DNA from: Annona cherimola | Taxonomy: Eukaryota; Streptophyta; Magnoliopsida; Magnoliales; Annonaceae | Direction of reading: 5' to 3' | DNA length: 64,000 nt | Assembly (NCBI GenBank): GCA_030490835.1 | Contig: CM059977.1 | Coordinates: 22,549,335 to 22,613,334 of the forward strand | Shown here: positions 47,624-57,762 of the stretch, one piece after another | How positions within the stretch are numbered: the stretch's first letter is position 1 | Layout of the letters: each line of letters starts with the position of its first letter | Translations under genes and position numbers: made by a program | The notes under the pieces: model-generated | The model's input: only the letters and a program-made list of their open reading frames with translations | What the model was told of the DNA's origin: nothing | The model's database searches: none

Positions 47624-48379
47624 TAAATAAAAATTAATTCACCAGCATGTCGCAGCCATGGGAATTGAACACAAATGTTGCGGCTTCACAACCACTATCC
47701 ATGACTAGGGAGACATCACCCCTCTTGCATAATTAATATAGTTTTTGGACATTACAAACAAATACACATAGATAAATATGATAAATGATTTATATTTTAA
47801 AAATACTTTAAAATTTAAAGGGTAAGCATTTGAATTATTTCTTATCTTGTTTACAACTTGAATGAGACTTGAATGAGATAAGGATGAGATAAAAATGATA
47901 ATCGTACTTTTCTCATTTCATATATAACTTTTTAAAATTTTCAACATCCCATGACAATTTTTCCATTTTAAGTTCTCATCGCATCAAGGTTGTGAACGGG
48001 AGCCCTATAAAGGCAATAAAGCATACCTATTATTTTTAAAGCTAAACTAGTACATAAAAGAAAAGTGCAACTCATCGTCTCATGAAAATTACTAGTACTT
48101 TCTTTCACAAATTTATTAGATTTCACTGACCCAGTCTCTTTGTTGCTTTCAGACGCATGCCCGATCGACAATCTCACATGCATGACCACACGCCTGCAAA
48201 ACTCATGACCTAACGGGTTTTCACATGCATAGTTGCAAACTGGCATGCAACGAACCATTTGGAAAGAATTTCTTTTCGGTCAAGAAAGATTAGCAACATT
48301 TTTTGTAATGAATCTATACAAAAACACAGAAAAAAGGTAGATAAAATCATAACGGGGGATGCTTTACAGAACTTTTTTT
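47624..48379. other. Intergenic stretch, no gene recognised
   Basis: The minus-strand frame at 47968-48258 has no family resemblance. No delimited element seen. Confidence 0.4.
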
Positions 48380-49100
48380 TATTTTTAATATCTAGATGAT
48401 TGATAGGAAACTCACTTCATCTATTATATTTTGCATGATTTATATTATTCTAGATACCCTTTCATTTACCTAATATAATTGTATATGGGTTCCATCTACA
48501 AACGTGTAAAATTAATGTAATAAAATAATTTAATATTATATGTCAATTTTTTATAGTATTTTTAATATCTAAGGGCTTGTTTGTTAACGTGCAAGCGTGG
48601 AAAACTATGAGATTTGTTTTCTTAAGGTCAATCATTACTTCATTAATCATATTATTTTTCCCACTTTTACCCTTACATTCTAATTATTTTTTGTACCAAC
48701 TACATACAGCAAACCTATTTATTCTAACTATATCACTATCATTTTCTATCAATTACATATTTCTCAAAATATTTTCTTTTTCATTTCCTACAATTTTCCA
48801 CCATCGTACAATTTTACACATTACCAAACGTCCCCTAAATCATCTAAAATATCACTATTATATGGATAAATGATTCGATAATGTGTTACTACATTCTAAT
48901 ATATATGTCAATGGATCTAAGTATTTTTTTTTAACTTGCACATGAATGTACTTATTTTTTTAACAAATGTAGCCTGTACACATATTGAATTTGGATGAAA
49001 TTCGGTCTCCTAGCTAAACAAATGATGTTAAATATAATAAATAGATTGAATTTTATATCAATCATCAACATCTCAAAATAGAAAAAGTTTCATAAAATCA
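48380..49100 (+). repeat. Dispersed AT-rich repeat, copy carrying a MITE
   Basis: A paralogue of 42129-42600. Left part 48380-48570 and right part 48839-49100 correspond to the two halves of the 42-kb copy, with the MITE at 48573-48835 between them. Confidence 0.6.
48573..48835 (+). mobile_element. Tourist-like MITE (second subfamily), TAA duplication
   Basis: Starts GGGCTTGTTTGTTAACG and ends TTACCAAACGTCCCC, flanked by TAA (48570-48572 and 48836-48838). The paralogous repeat at 42129-42600 lacks it, which gives an in-window related empty site. Confidence 0.82.
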
Positions 49101-50014
49101 CTTTTATAAAACCCGGATTTAACTTTTAAACAAACATTCACGACATCCTAAATCCCGATGGATTTGCTTTGCCTGCGTCATGTCTGATGACTTCCTGGGA
49201 TTATTATGTTAGCATGTAGATTCCAACTTCCAAGTTCGTAAGTCTATAGCAGGTGATTGCTATGTCAGATTATATAATCAACCTCTGTTTGGCCAAAGTG
49301 GTACAATTTCATATTGGGCTCATAAGACTTGAATTAACTTCAACTTTAATCCTAATTCTTTTTATAAAATATTAACCCTGACCTTAAGCCTAATCTTATT
49401 TGTAAAACTTAAACCCTAACCCTATTTTTTGAAAATTGGGTTCGGGTTGAGTTTTAGGTTAAAATTTATATTAATGAATTTATATTTTATTTAAGAGTAA
49501 CAAGTTTAGAATTTCATATAAATATATAATAATAACATATCATGTAAGAAAACATAATAATATATAGTGAAACTATAGATTTTTTAAAAATAGCAATATA
49601 AAAAATATTTTTAGAAAAAAAATTAACATAAAAAATAAGATAAATGAATAAAATTAATGGATGTAAAAGTAAATGATAGAAATAAAAAATAAATATACAT
49701 AAAAATAATAGATTTTATTTATAATATAATTATGATATGTCAAACATGTATTTAAATGTAAATATAAATAACATAAATATGCAAAATATAAAGAAATATT
49801 GTTTAAATAGTATGTATATAATATATTTTATAATAAATTCAAAATGAGAAATTGAGCTCAGGTTTACTTAAATCTTAACCCTATCATATTTATAAATTGG
49901 GTTCTTCAGATTCGGTTTGGAAAAAGTAAGTTCAAACCCGGCCCAAGTTGCACCCCTAATATTCGCGATGCTTAACTCTTTTTTTTATTCTCAATGATTA
50001 TGAGATGAGATTTT
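49101..50014. other. AT-rich intergenic stretch
   Basis: No gene seen. Positions 49330-49450 contain decayed repeats of 'AACCCTAACC'-like words within AT-rich DNA. These are too irregular to call telomeric. Confidence 0.45.
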
Positions 50015-51055
50015 TATAAATGTGTCAATAAAGTTTGACCAATATTATATCTATGTCTCTAAGTTTGCTAATATTACAAATATGCCCAAAAAATTTGCAT
50101 AAAATTGCAAAAGTGTCCCTTCTGTTAGGATGACATTAAAATTTTGTATAAAATGACTACAATACCCTTTAAGTCAAGTAATACACTTGCAATTTTTTGT
50201 ATATACATTTTGTTACACACAGACCCAGAAAAACGACCATTGAGCTTGTGGGCTGTGAACTTCACAGTGTGATATGGTCCGCTCCACCCTAATAGCTTAG
50301 CCGCACGATTTTAAAACGCATCACATCATGTTTAACTTGAGACTCACTTATAAATCATCAGGAACTTTCTCTCCTTTTTGATGTGGGATTCGGTTGTGGG
50401 CTATTACAAACCCGTCAGCTTCTGCCTGGTTCGTCCTTGAACCATAACTCAATTCTGAGTTTCTGCATGCAGCTCTAGCTTTCACTGGCTCAACCGTCCG
50501 AACCACATCTATTGGAGGGGAACCGTTTTGATACCACTTGTCATATACAAACCCAGAAAAACGACCATTGAGCCTGACGCACAGAACATATAGACCCAGA
50601 AAAATGACCATGGATGTGTGGACTATGTGTCTCACAGTGTGATATTGTTCGCTCTGGCTTGATAGCTTAGCTACATGGTTTTAAAACGTGTCATATCATG
50701 TTCAACTTGAGACCCACTTATAAATCACTAGGAACTCTCCCATTTTTTATGTGGGTTTTGGTTTTGGACTATTACGTATTTGCTATTCCATTATTTATAT
50801 ATCTTACATATATTATTATTTTAGATTTTTTGTAAACATGGTTATAATTTTGCAAAAATTGTAAGTGTATCACTTGACTTAAAAGACCATTATTATTATT
50901 TAAAAAAAATTCTAATAGCCTCTTAACGAAGGAGACCACACTTACAATTTCATGGCAAACATTGTAGATATATTTGTAAATATCGCAAACTTAGGGATGC
51001 GGATACAATATTAGTGAAATCTTGTACACATATTTGCAAAATCCTTTATGAGAAG
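50015..51055. mobile_element. Long-TIR element hosting a TRIM insertion
   Basis: The left arm (50019-50200) and the reverse complement of the right arm (about 50860-51050) share 'CTAAGTTTG', 'ATTACAAATAT/ATTTACAAATAT' and TTTAAGTCAAGT(A/G)ATACACTT. The ends are GATTTTTATAAATGTG and GGATTTTGCAAATATGTG. Flanking ATTATGAGA (left) and TTTATGAGA (right) match at 8 of 9 positions. The TRIM at 50211-50775 sits in its middle. Confidence 0.65.
50211..50775 (-). mobile_element. TRIM retrotransposon (minus orientation)
   Basis: Two LTR-like repeats, 50211-50408 and 50539-50775, share 'AGACCCAGAAAAACGACCAT', 'CTCACAGTGTGATAT', 'TAGCTTAGC', 'GGTTTTAAAACG', 'CTTGAGACCCACTTATAAAT' and 'GGACTATTAC'. Each begins TG. 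The minus strand has TGGTATCAAAAC beside the right LTR (50525-50535), close to the initiator-methionine tRNA primer site TGGTATCAGAGC. The 130-base interior has no coding capacity. The right LTR holds a short internal duplication of 'CCCAGAAAAA(C/T)GACCAT'. About 565 bp in all. Confidence 0.8.
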
Positions 51056-51137
51056 TTGCAATGGATTCTTTGAATTGTGCGCTACGATTAAGCTTAAAAA
51101 TAAGCATTCCGAATTTTATTTTATTTTTTTTGTTTTG

Positions 51138-51174
51138 AACTCCGGGTATGTTCTTTTACAACTCCGGGTATGTT
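51138..51174 (+). repeat. 15-bp direct repeat with a 7-base spacer
   Basis: AACTCCGGGTATGTT at 51138-51152 and 51160-51174, separated by CTTTTAC. This could be a minimal micro-insertion like the others or a repair-generated duplication. Confidence 0.6.
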
Positions 51175-51318
51175 TGGAAAGGGCAATAGGGATTGTTAAA
51201 TATTAAAAATATTAATTATCTAACTGTTATACTTTTTTTCTGTTTTTATTCTCACATTTTAATTATTTTTTCTGTTTTTATTCCCACATTCTAATTATTT
51301 TTTACTTTATTCTCACTT

Positions 51319-51400
51319 AACTATTACAATCATTGAGAGGAGGCAGGGACAGGGTATTTCCTTTCATCAAAAAAAAAAAAAAAAAAACTATTACAATCAT
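51319..51400 (+). mobile_element. Micro-retroposon, 52-base insert with poly(A), 15-bp target duplication
   Basis: AACTATTACAATCAT flanks it (51319-51333 and 51386-51400). The insert reads TGAGAGGAGGCAGGGACAGG, then GTATTTCCTTTCATC and poly(A). The 3' end (ATC plus A run) resembles the minus-strand end TCCATC plus poly(A) at 54346-54408, so both may come from one retroposon family. Confidence 0.8.
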
Positions 51401-52104
51401 ATCCCATTTCATCCTCATTCTTTGTTCCCGTTATAACCATTGATAACACATCCTCTAGCTAAATAGGTTACACGGTAGAAAATTGCAATGCAGGGCAAAC
51501 GGAGCCCAAGAACTACGTCTCAAAAGCACCTCTGGCATAGGTCCCACTTTTACTCTTCGTTTGTTACGGCCATTTTTGGTGTTTTTCCTTTTTCTTTTAT
51601 AATATTGGATTACAATGGAGACTATTAACACTTGTTATATCACTGGGTATATGCTTTGATTATGTACTCGTGTTTTCATGAACAGTACTAATTATGAGAT
51701 TTTTGTAGAATTAACTCTCAAATTTGAAAAATAGCCAATGGCATTTCTATGTTTTGAACAATAGAATGTGAAACTAACCCTCCAAGTTTCAAAAATAGCA
51801 AATGCACTTGCAGGTTTGAATAATAGAAAAAGTAACTTTTAAAGTTTAATTCCTTTGCCGATGGAATTCTAAAAGATTGTTAGATGTTAATTTTTTTAAA
51901 AAAAAATCGTAAAATTACCTTCGATAACCGTCCAGCAGAAGATCTCGCATGCCATGATCGATCTTTGATCGTATGTGTACACTATTAGGCCATCAAAATT
52001 AATAATTTGAATTAATGTGGTGGACCATTAATACATTAGCCGTCTGTGTACAGTTTGGGTGCACCGTAAGAACACCATACTTAAAGGAACATCATTCCTT
52101 ACAC
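51401..52104. other. Intergenic stretch, no gene recognised
   Basis: Positions 51700-51850 contain a loose repeat of 'AAATTTGAAAAATAGC/AAGTTTCAAAAATAGCAAATG'. Nothing else was delimited. Confidence 0.4.
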
Positions 52105-52370
52105 CCGGCTAGCTTGGTGCACCCAGGTGCATTTAACCAATCTTTTAATATTTGTTTTTGAATTTTTTAAAATTACTAAAGTGTCACTAATGTTCAAAAA
52201 TAAAAAATAAATATCTAAAAATCACAAAAAAATGGTAAAACTTGATACACTTACATTAACAAATATACTTACATTAATAGTTGTATAAAAAAATTTCAAA
52301 TTTTTTAAAGAAATAAATTAAAGCACCTGGGCGCACTAAGCCTGAGAGCCCCGGCCCGGGCGCACTGTGT
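52105..52370. repeat. Hairpin element with CACCTGGGTGC-type ends
   Basis: The left 'GCTTGGTGCACCCAGGTGCA' pairs with the right 'GCACCTGGGCGCACTAAGC'. The inner arms belong to the long-hairpin family. A related single arm follows at 52435-52590. Confidence 0.6.
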
Positions 52371-52979
52371 CAGAATCCATACTTAAATACAACATTTTCC
52401 TCAAGGGGCTAAATGCACTTGGTTGCACGTAGCCTCAGTACACACCTGGAAGTGAACCCGGGTGCATTTAACCCTTTAATTTTTTGAAATTTTTTTATTT
52501 AACTATTAATTTAAGTATATTTAATATGTAGATTAAGTTTTACCGTTTTTGGAGATTTTTATTTTTGAAAACCAATGTTATGATGCATTTTAAGAATGAA
52601 AAAGTTATATTAAAAATATAAAAAGTTGTATTTAAAATTGAAGAAACTGTCTTGAAAATTGAAAAATTATCTTAGGAATGATTAATGAAGGTAAAGCCTA
52701 ATTAGTTTCACTCTTGATAAGACTTGAGAGTGAATTTACTATTTCCCAAACTTAGTAAGTTTTTTTTTGTGTGTGAAAAACTTGAAAGGTTAGTCCTTAA
52801 AAACAACACAAATTTATATTGTTTTTGCTTCCATCGCTTTTTAAACCAAAGTTTGCATCAATTAACATGAAGAAGTACAACAATCTTTACTCGGACAATT
52901 TTTAATTCTTTACTCGGAAAATTTCACATACGAAAGCCCATTTTAGTGGTGAAATAAATTAAAAACCAATCTTTTATAT

Positions 52980-53170
52980 TGTTTAAGATTTTTATCATGA
53001 GATTGCAAATTTTCTTCATTAAAAATATAGATATTCAAGAGGCTGAAAATTATCATCATTAAAAATATCAATATTCATGAGGCTGAAGACGATTTTCCTT
53101 AAAAATAAGATATTCATGAGGCTAAAAATTATCTTGGTTGAAAATATAGGCTACATTCACTTAAAAATAT
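52980..53170 (+). repeat. Tandem repeat, about 45-bp period
   Basis: Four degenerate units of the form 'AAATTATCTTCATTAAAAAT' plus 'ATAGATATTCATGAGGCTGA' in a row. Confidence 0.65.
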
Positions 53171-53484
53171 AAATATTCGTGTATAAATTATGTAAAATAT
53201 TTAGATTCATTCATAGATTATTAAAATAATAATCTTTTATAAAATTATTTATCCTCATGTGAATAATGTTTTGAAAAGATCTCGATATTGAAAATATAGC
53301 TCTTTTTTATTAATAAAAAATATAATTTTTAAATTGAGATATAATTCAAACAATCTTATTACACCGATTTTATACATTTGTAAATGAAAGTAATGCATTT
53401 ATTTGATTTAAATGAAATTTAATTTTTCGCTAAATAAATAATTCTAAATGCAATGGATGAAGTTTATTTTACAATATAATCAAG

Positions 53485-53901
53485 GAGACCTGATCTTCTA
53501 CGACCGGTCGGAAATCCGGTGATTTCCGACCGGTCAAAAAATATTTTTTTTTGTTTTTTTTTTTGAAAAATAATTTTATAAACATGTTAATCTAATTATA
53601 TTTAATCTATAAACTAAATTTTACCATTTTTGGATATGTATATATATTTATTTTGAATTTTTAAATACAGGGGTATTTAAGTCATTTTAAATATTCTTAA
53701 AATGACTTAAATACCCCTGTATTTAAAAATTCAAAATAAATATATATACATATCCAAAAATGGTAAAATTTAGTTTATAGATTAAATATAACTAGATTAA
53801 CATGTTTATAAAATTATTTTTCAAAAAAAATTAAAAAAAATATATTTTTTGACCGGTCGGAAATCACCGGATTTCCGACCGGTCGTAAATGATCAGTCGG
53901 C
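53485..53901. mobile_element. MULE-type hairpin MITE, 417 bp, perfect 9-bp target duplication
   Basis: ATAATCAAG flanks it at 53476-53484 and 53902-53910. The ends contain the palindromic block GACCGGTCGGAAATC on both sides. The arms then pair almost without mismatch through 'AAATTTTACCATTTTTGGAT' to a centre 'AAGTCATTTTAAATATTCTT' near 53692. The whole element is one near-perfect hairpin with arms of about 200 bp. No coding capacity. Confidence 0.9.
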
Positions 53902-54345
53902 ATAATCAAGATATGCCAAAGTAGATAGGGTAGCATATTGGATTACATAGAAGGGGTGCCATTCGCGGTGTGTTATTGAATCCTATTTTGTAAACCTAAT
54001 CTGACCTTAAATACACTCAAATTATACAATATAATCCTTTGCTTCAAATTCTTACCAATTTTCATCCATTATTCTTCTTTTATTACTTGGTAGTTGTTTG
54101 GTCTCCAAGTTTGGATTGCAATTGGGCTGGCTACAACAACCTTGGATTGGCTTGGATTTTTAGAATTTTTGTTGCAACACTTGCTCACCCTTCTTGGCTC
54201 TCAAGGTCGACTAAGATTAGTTACTAAAGTCATGACTATATTTATTTATCTGTTGGAACATTAGGCATAGGATAACGAAGACTGTGGTGTTACTGTAGGT
54301 TTTGAAGGTTTCGAAGATTGTTCTGCTTGAAGGTGTTCCTTGCAG

Positions 54346-54408
54346 AAATTCGAGAGTAAATTTTTTTTTTTTTTTTTTTTTTTTGATGGAAAATTCGAGA
54401 GTAAATTT
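54346..54408 (-). mobile_element. Micro-retroposon: poly(T) insert between 15-18-bp direct repeats
   Basis: AAATTCGAGAGTAAATTT occurs at 54346-54363 and 54391-54408. The insert is a T run plus GATGGA, so on the minus strand TCCATC plus poly(A). Confidence 0.75.
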
Positions 54409-54803
54409 GAAAATACTTCTATAAATTTAATTTCCAAATCAAAATTTTGTTCTACTTGTACCAAATGTTATAAATAAAACTAAATTTTTATAAATTTAAA
54501 AGTTTGGAAAATCAGATTGAAAATAAATTTTAAATATTTTTATGATACAACTAGCAAAAATATTTTTTAAAAAATAAAAACATTACGAATTACCAATTTC
54601 TAAGGTTGAATATTGAAACTTACGGGCCTTTTGTTTCTTCCAGCTGTACGAGAAAACATTATGATTTAAGGCTCCGGTTTAATCCAGCCATTTATTTCCT
54701 GCCCGTTGAAAACTCCAGCTCATCGTAGCCGTTCTTCACATCCCAATTCAAACGGACGATTCCATCTTCCCCCTCCCCAAGGAAACTAGCCGTTAATTGC
54801 CTT

Positions 54804-54811
54804 TTTAAATA
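54804..54811 (+). promoter_or_regulatory. Possible TATA-like box of the beta-tubulin gene
   Basis: TTTAAATA lies about 85 bases before the ATG at 54895, which would give a leader of roughly 55 bases that is CT-rich. Confidence 0.35.
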
Positions 54812-54894
54812 CTTTGCTCTGTCCCACGAACATTCCGCCATTTCCCTCCGTTGCCAATCTTTCATTCTTTCTTTCTGAACAAGGCGCGGCGAAA

Positions 54895-56423
54895 ATGCGA
54901 GAGATTCTTCACATCCAAGGAGGCCAATGCGGCAACCAGATCGGCGCCAAGTTCTGGGAAGTCGTGTGCTCAGAGCACGGCATTGATCCGACGGGGAAAT
55001 ACGAGGGAGATTCAGAGCTCCAGTTCGAGAGGCTGAATGTCTACTACAACGAAGCTAGCTGTGGCAGATTCGTCCCTCGCGCAGTCCTCATGGATCTGGA
55101 GCCCGGCACCATGGACAGCGTTCGATCTGGTCCCTACGGCCAGATCTTCAGGCCTGACAACTTCGTTTTCGGCCAGTCCGGCGCCGGAAACAACTGGGCA
55201 AAGGGCCACTACACCGAAGGAGCCGAACTCATCGATTCGGTGCTTGATGTGGTTCGCAAAGAAGCAGAGAACTGCGATTGCTTGCAGGGTATGTTTTGCT
55301 TTCAATCCTTTCCAAACTAAACCAAAAAGAAATAAATAAATAATTCCGAATTTCCTGATCTAATACTCGTTTGTTTCCCCCCTCCTTGCAGGTTTTCAGG
55401 TCTGCCATTCTTTGGGAGGAGGAACGGGTTCCGGCATGGGAACGCTTCTCATCTCCAAGATCAGGGAGGAATACCCAGATAGGATGATGCTCACCTTCTC
55501 TGTTTTCCCTTCCCCCAAGGTGTCTGACACCGTCGTTGAGCCCTACAACGCCACTCTCTCTGTTCACCAGCTGGTCGAGAATGCTGACGAGTGCATGGTC
55601 TTGGACAATGAGGCCCTCTATGATATCTGCTTCAGAACTCTCAAGCTCACCACTCCCAGCTGTAAAGCTCTCTCAATCTCTAAAATTCCAGCTGACCCAA
55701 CTTTCAATTAATGCTGACAATTGCGTCTTGATTCTTATTCCTGCAGTTGGTGACCTCAATCACCTGATTTCCACCACAATGTCTGGAGTAACCTGTTGCC
55801 TGAGATTCCCAGGCCAGCTGAACTCGGACCTCCGGAAGCTCGCTGTGAACCTCATCCCCTTCCCCAGGCTCCATTTCTTCATGGTCGGCTTCGCCCCCCT
55901 CACGTCTCGAGGTTCGCAGCAGTACATGGCCTTGACGGTTCCTGAGCTCACCCAACAGATGTGGGACGCCAAGAACATGATGTGCGCCGCCGACCCGCGC
56001 CATGGACGTTACCTGACTGCGTCTGCCATGTTCCGCGGGAAGATGAGCACAAAGGAGGTCGACGAGCAGATGATCAACGTCCAGAACAAGAACTCGTCCT
56101 ACTTCGTTGAGTGGATACCCAACAATGTCAAGTCCACGGTCTGCGACATTCCACCGACGGGCCTGAAGATGGCCTCCACATTCATTGGCAACTCTACATC
56201 GATTCAGGAAATGTTCCGGCGGGTGAGCGAGCAGTTCACGGCTATGTTCAGGAGGAAAGCTTTCTTGCATTGGTACACGGGCGAAGGAATGGATGAGATG
56301 GAGTTTACAGAAGCAGAAAGTAACATGAATGATCTTGTATCTGAATATCAGCAATATCAAGATGCAACGGCTGATGAAGAGGAAGATTACGAGGACGAAG
56401 AGGAGGACCTTCAGGAGATGTGA
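54895..56423 (+). CDS. TUBB: Beta-tubulin
   Basis: Three exons (54895-55288, 55392-55661, 55747-56423) give 446 residues, the normal length for plant beta-tubulin. The start [20 protein letters not shown] is canonical. The GTP-binding motif [10 protein letters not shown], the segment [38 protein letters not shown] and the acidic tail ([15 protein letters not shown]) are intact. The two-intron structure is typical for plant TUB genes. It pairs with alpha-tubulin in microtubules; GTP bound here is exchangeable. In animals the MREI N-terminus mediates tubulin mRNA autoregulation; whether plants do this is not shown here. No frameshift or missing block. It lies convergent with the FBPase gene. 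The isotype cannot be assigned by eye. Confidence 0.98.
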
Positions 56424-56689
56424 GCCAATGGTAATGGTGGCAGAATCGGTGGCAGGTTGATGCGGTTGAGACACTGCAACTTCCAGTTGCCATTTTTTTT
56501 CATTGTAGTTTTGTGGGAAATTCTGATGTTGTTGTTCTGAATTGAAACATTCAGATGGTTAAACTTCAATGTATGCAGATAATTGTAATTCATTTTCTCT
56601 GTGATAAAAACTGGCTCACTTGCAAATCACGGCTTACGCCCATCGGTGCCCCATCCATCTGTTTGGCGACGTTCAACCGTTTTGATGTC
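56424..56689 (+). other. 3' UTR and flank of beta-tubulin
   Basis: T-rich sequence after the stop codon, ending near the start of the tandem repeat block. No canonical AATAAA was selected. Confidence 0.5.
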
Positions 56690-57320
56690 CAGTCCTAGTC
56701 CCAAGTCCCACTGATGGCACAAAATATTGCACTTTGCAGATTTTGGTGCAGGATGTTTAAACAGAAACAGCAGGAAGGATACCAACCATTTTAGCAAACC
56801 TTCTAGCATCTCTTAAAATTCATCTTGGAACGTTTGGATATTGGTAACTGAACTTCAAATTTTCATGGAGGAGGAGCAGTTGCACTTTGCAGAACTCAAT
56901 ATGTCCAGTCCTAGTTCTCAAGTCCCACTGATGGCACAAAATATTGCACTTTTCAGGATGTTTTAAACGGCAACAGCAGGAAGGAACTGAACGTTCCAAC
57001 CATTTCATCAAACCTTCTGGCATCTCTTAAAATTCATCTTGGAAGGTTTGGATATTGGTAACTGAACTTCAGATATCAATGGAGGAGGAGCAGTTGCACT
57101 TTGCAGATCTCAATATGTTTAAACAGCAGCAGCAGGAAGGATACCAACCATTTCAGCAAACCTTCTAGCATCTCTTAAAATTCATCTTGGAAGGTTTGGG
57201 GATAATTGGTAACTGAACTTCAGATATCAATGGAGGAGGAGCAGTTGCACTTGGCAGAACTCAATATGTTTAAACAGCAAGAGCAGAAAGGACATCAACC
57301 ATTTCAGCAGGCCTTCTAGA
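56690..57320. repeat. Tandem repeats between the convergent genes
   Basis: Units with 'TGTTTAAACAG..AGCAGGAAGGA', 'CCTTCTAGCATCTCTTAAAA', 'TTCATCTTGGAA', 'GGAGGAGGAGCAGTTGCACT' recur about four times, with starts of 'CTTAAAATTCATCTTGGAA' at about 56812, 57025 and 57175 (spacings about 213 and 150). One segment ('CCCACTGATGGCACAAAATA') is present only in the first two. Confidence 0.85.
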
Positions 57321-57727
57321 TGTGAGATTTGCATGAATGATTATGAAAAAATAAGCATTAACATTAAATTAGAGGCACGATTTCCATTATAAAAAAGAAA
57401 AAAAAAAAAGCAAAAACTAGAGGTACGAGTTGCAAATTATGAAAATGCAGAACAAAACAGATAATTGGCTTCCTAGCCTTCTATGGACACGCAACTTGCA
57501 AATAAAATTCGAGGCACGATTTCAGCTGGCCTTCTATATGTGAGATTTGCATGAATGATTATGAAAAAATAAGCATTTACATTAAATTAGAGGCACGATT
57601 TCCATTATAAAAAAGAAAAGAAAAGAAAATCTAGAGGTACGAGTTGCAAATTATGAAAATGCAGAACAAAACAGATAATTGGCTTCCTAGCCATCTATGG
57701 ACACGCAAGTTGCAAATAAAATTCGAA
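57311..57727. repeat. Two direct repeats of about 210 bp reaching the FBPase gene end
   Basis: The block from 'TGTGAGATTTGCATGAATGA' to 'ACACGCAA(C/G)TTGCAAATAAA' occurs at about 57320-57510 and again at about 57537-57727, nearly identical. The second copy stops about 35 bases short of the FBPase stop codon, so it is in the FBPase 3' UTR. Confidence 0.85.
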
Positions 57728-57762
57728 GGAATTGTAGTACGACAACATCTTGCTTCTGAATA

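Noticed and set aside
49330..49450. Interstitial telomere repeats
   Set aside because: AACCCTAA-like words are irregular and never form a run of TTTAGGG units.
50211..50775. Cassandra-type TRIM with 5S rRNA promoter
   Set aside because: No 5S-like internal promoter sequence found in the LTRs.
55704..56474. 256-codon minus-strand open frame opposite beta-tubulin exon 3
   Set aside because: A mirror of the highly codon-biased tubulin exon; no family resemblance.
56690..57727. Spaced direct repeats considered as a CRISPR-like array
   Set aside because: Repeats are long (150-210 bp), contiguous and in a plant genome; they are tandem duplications.
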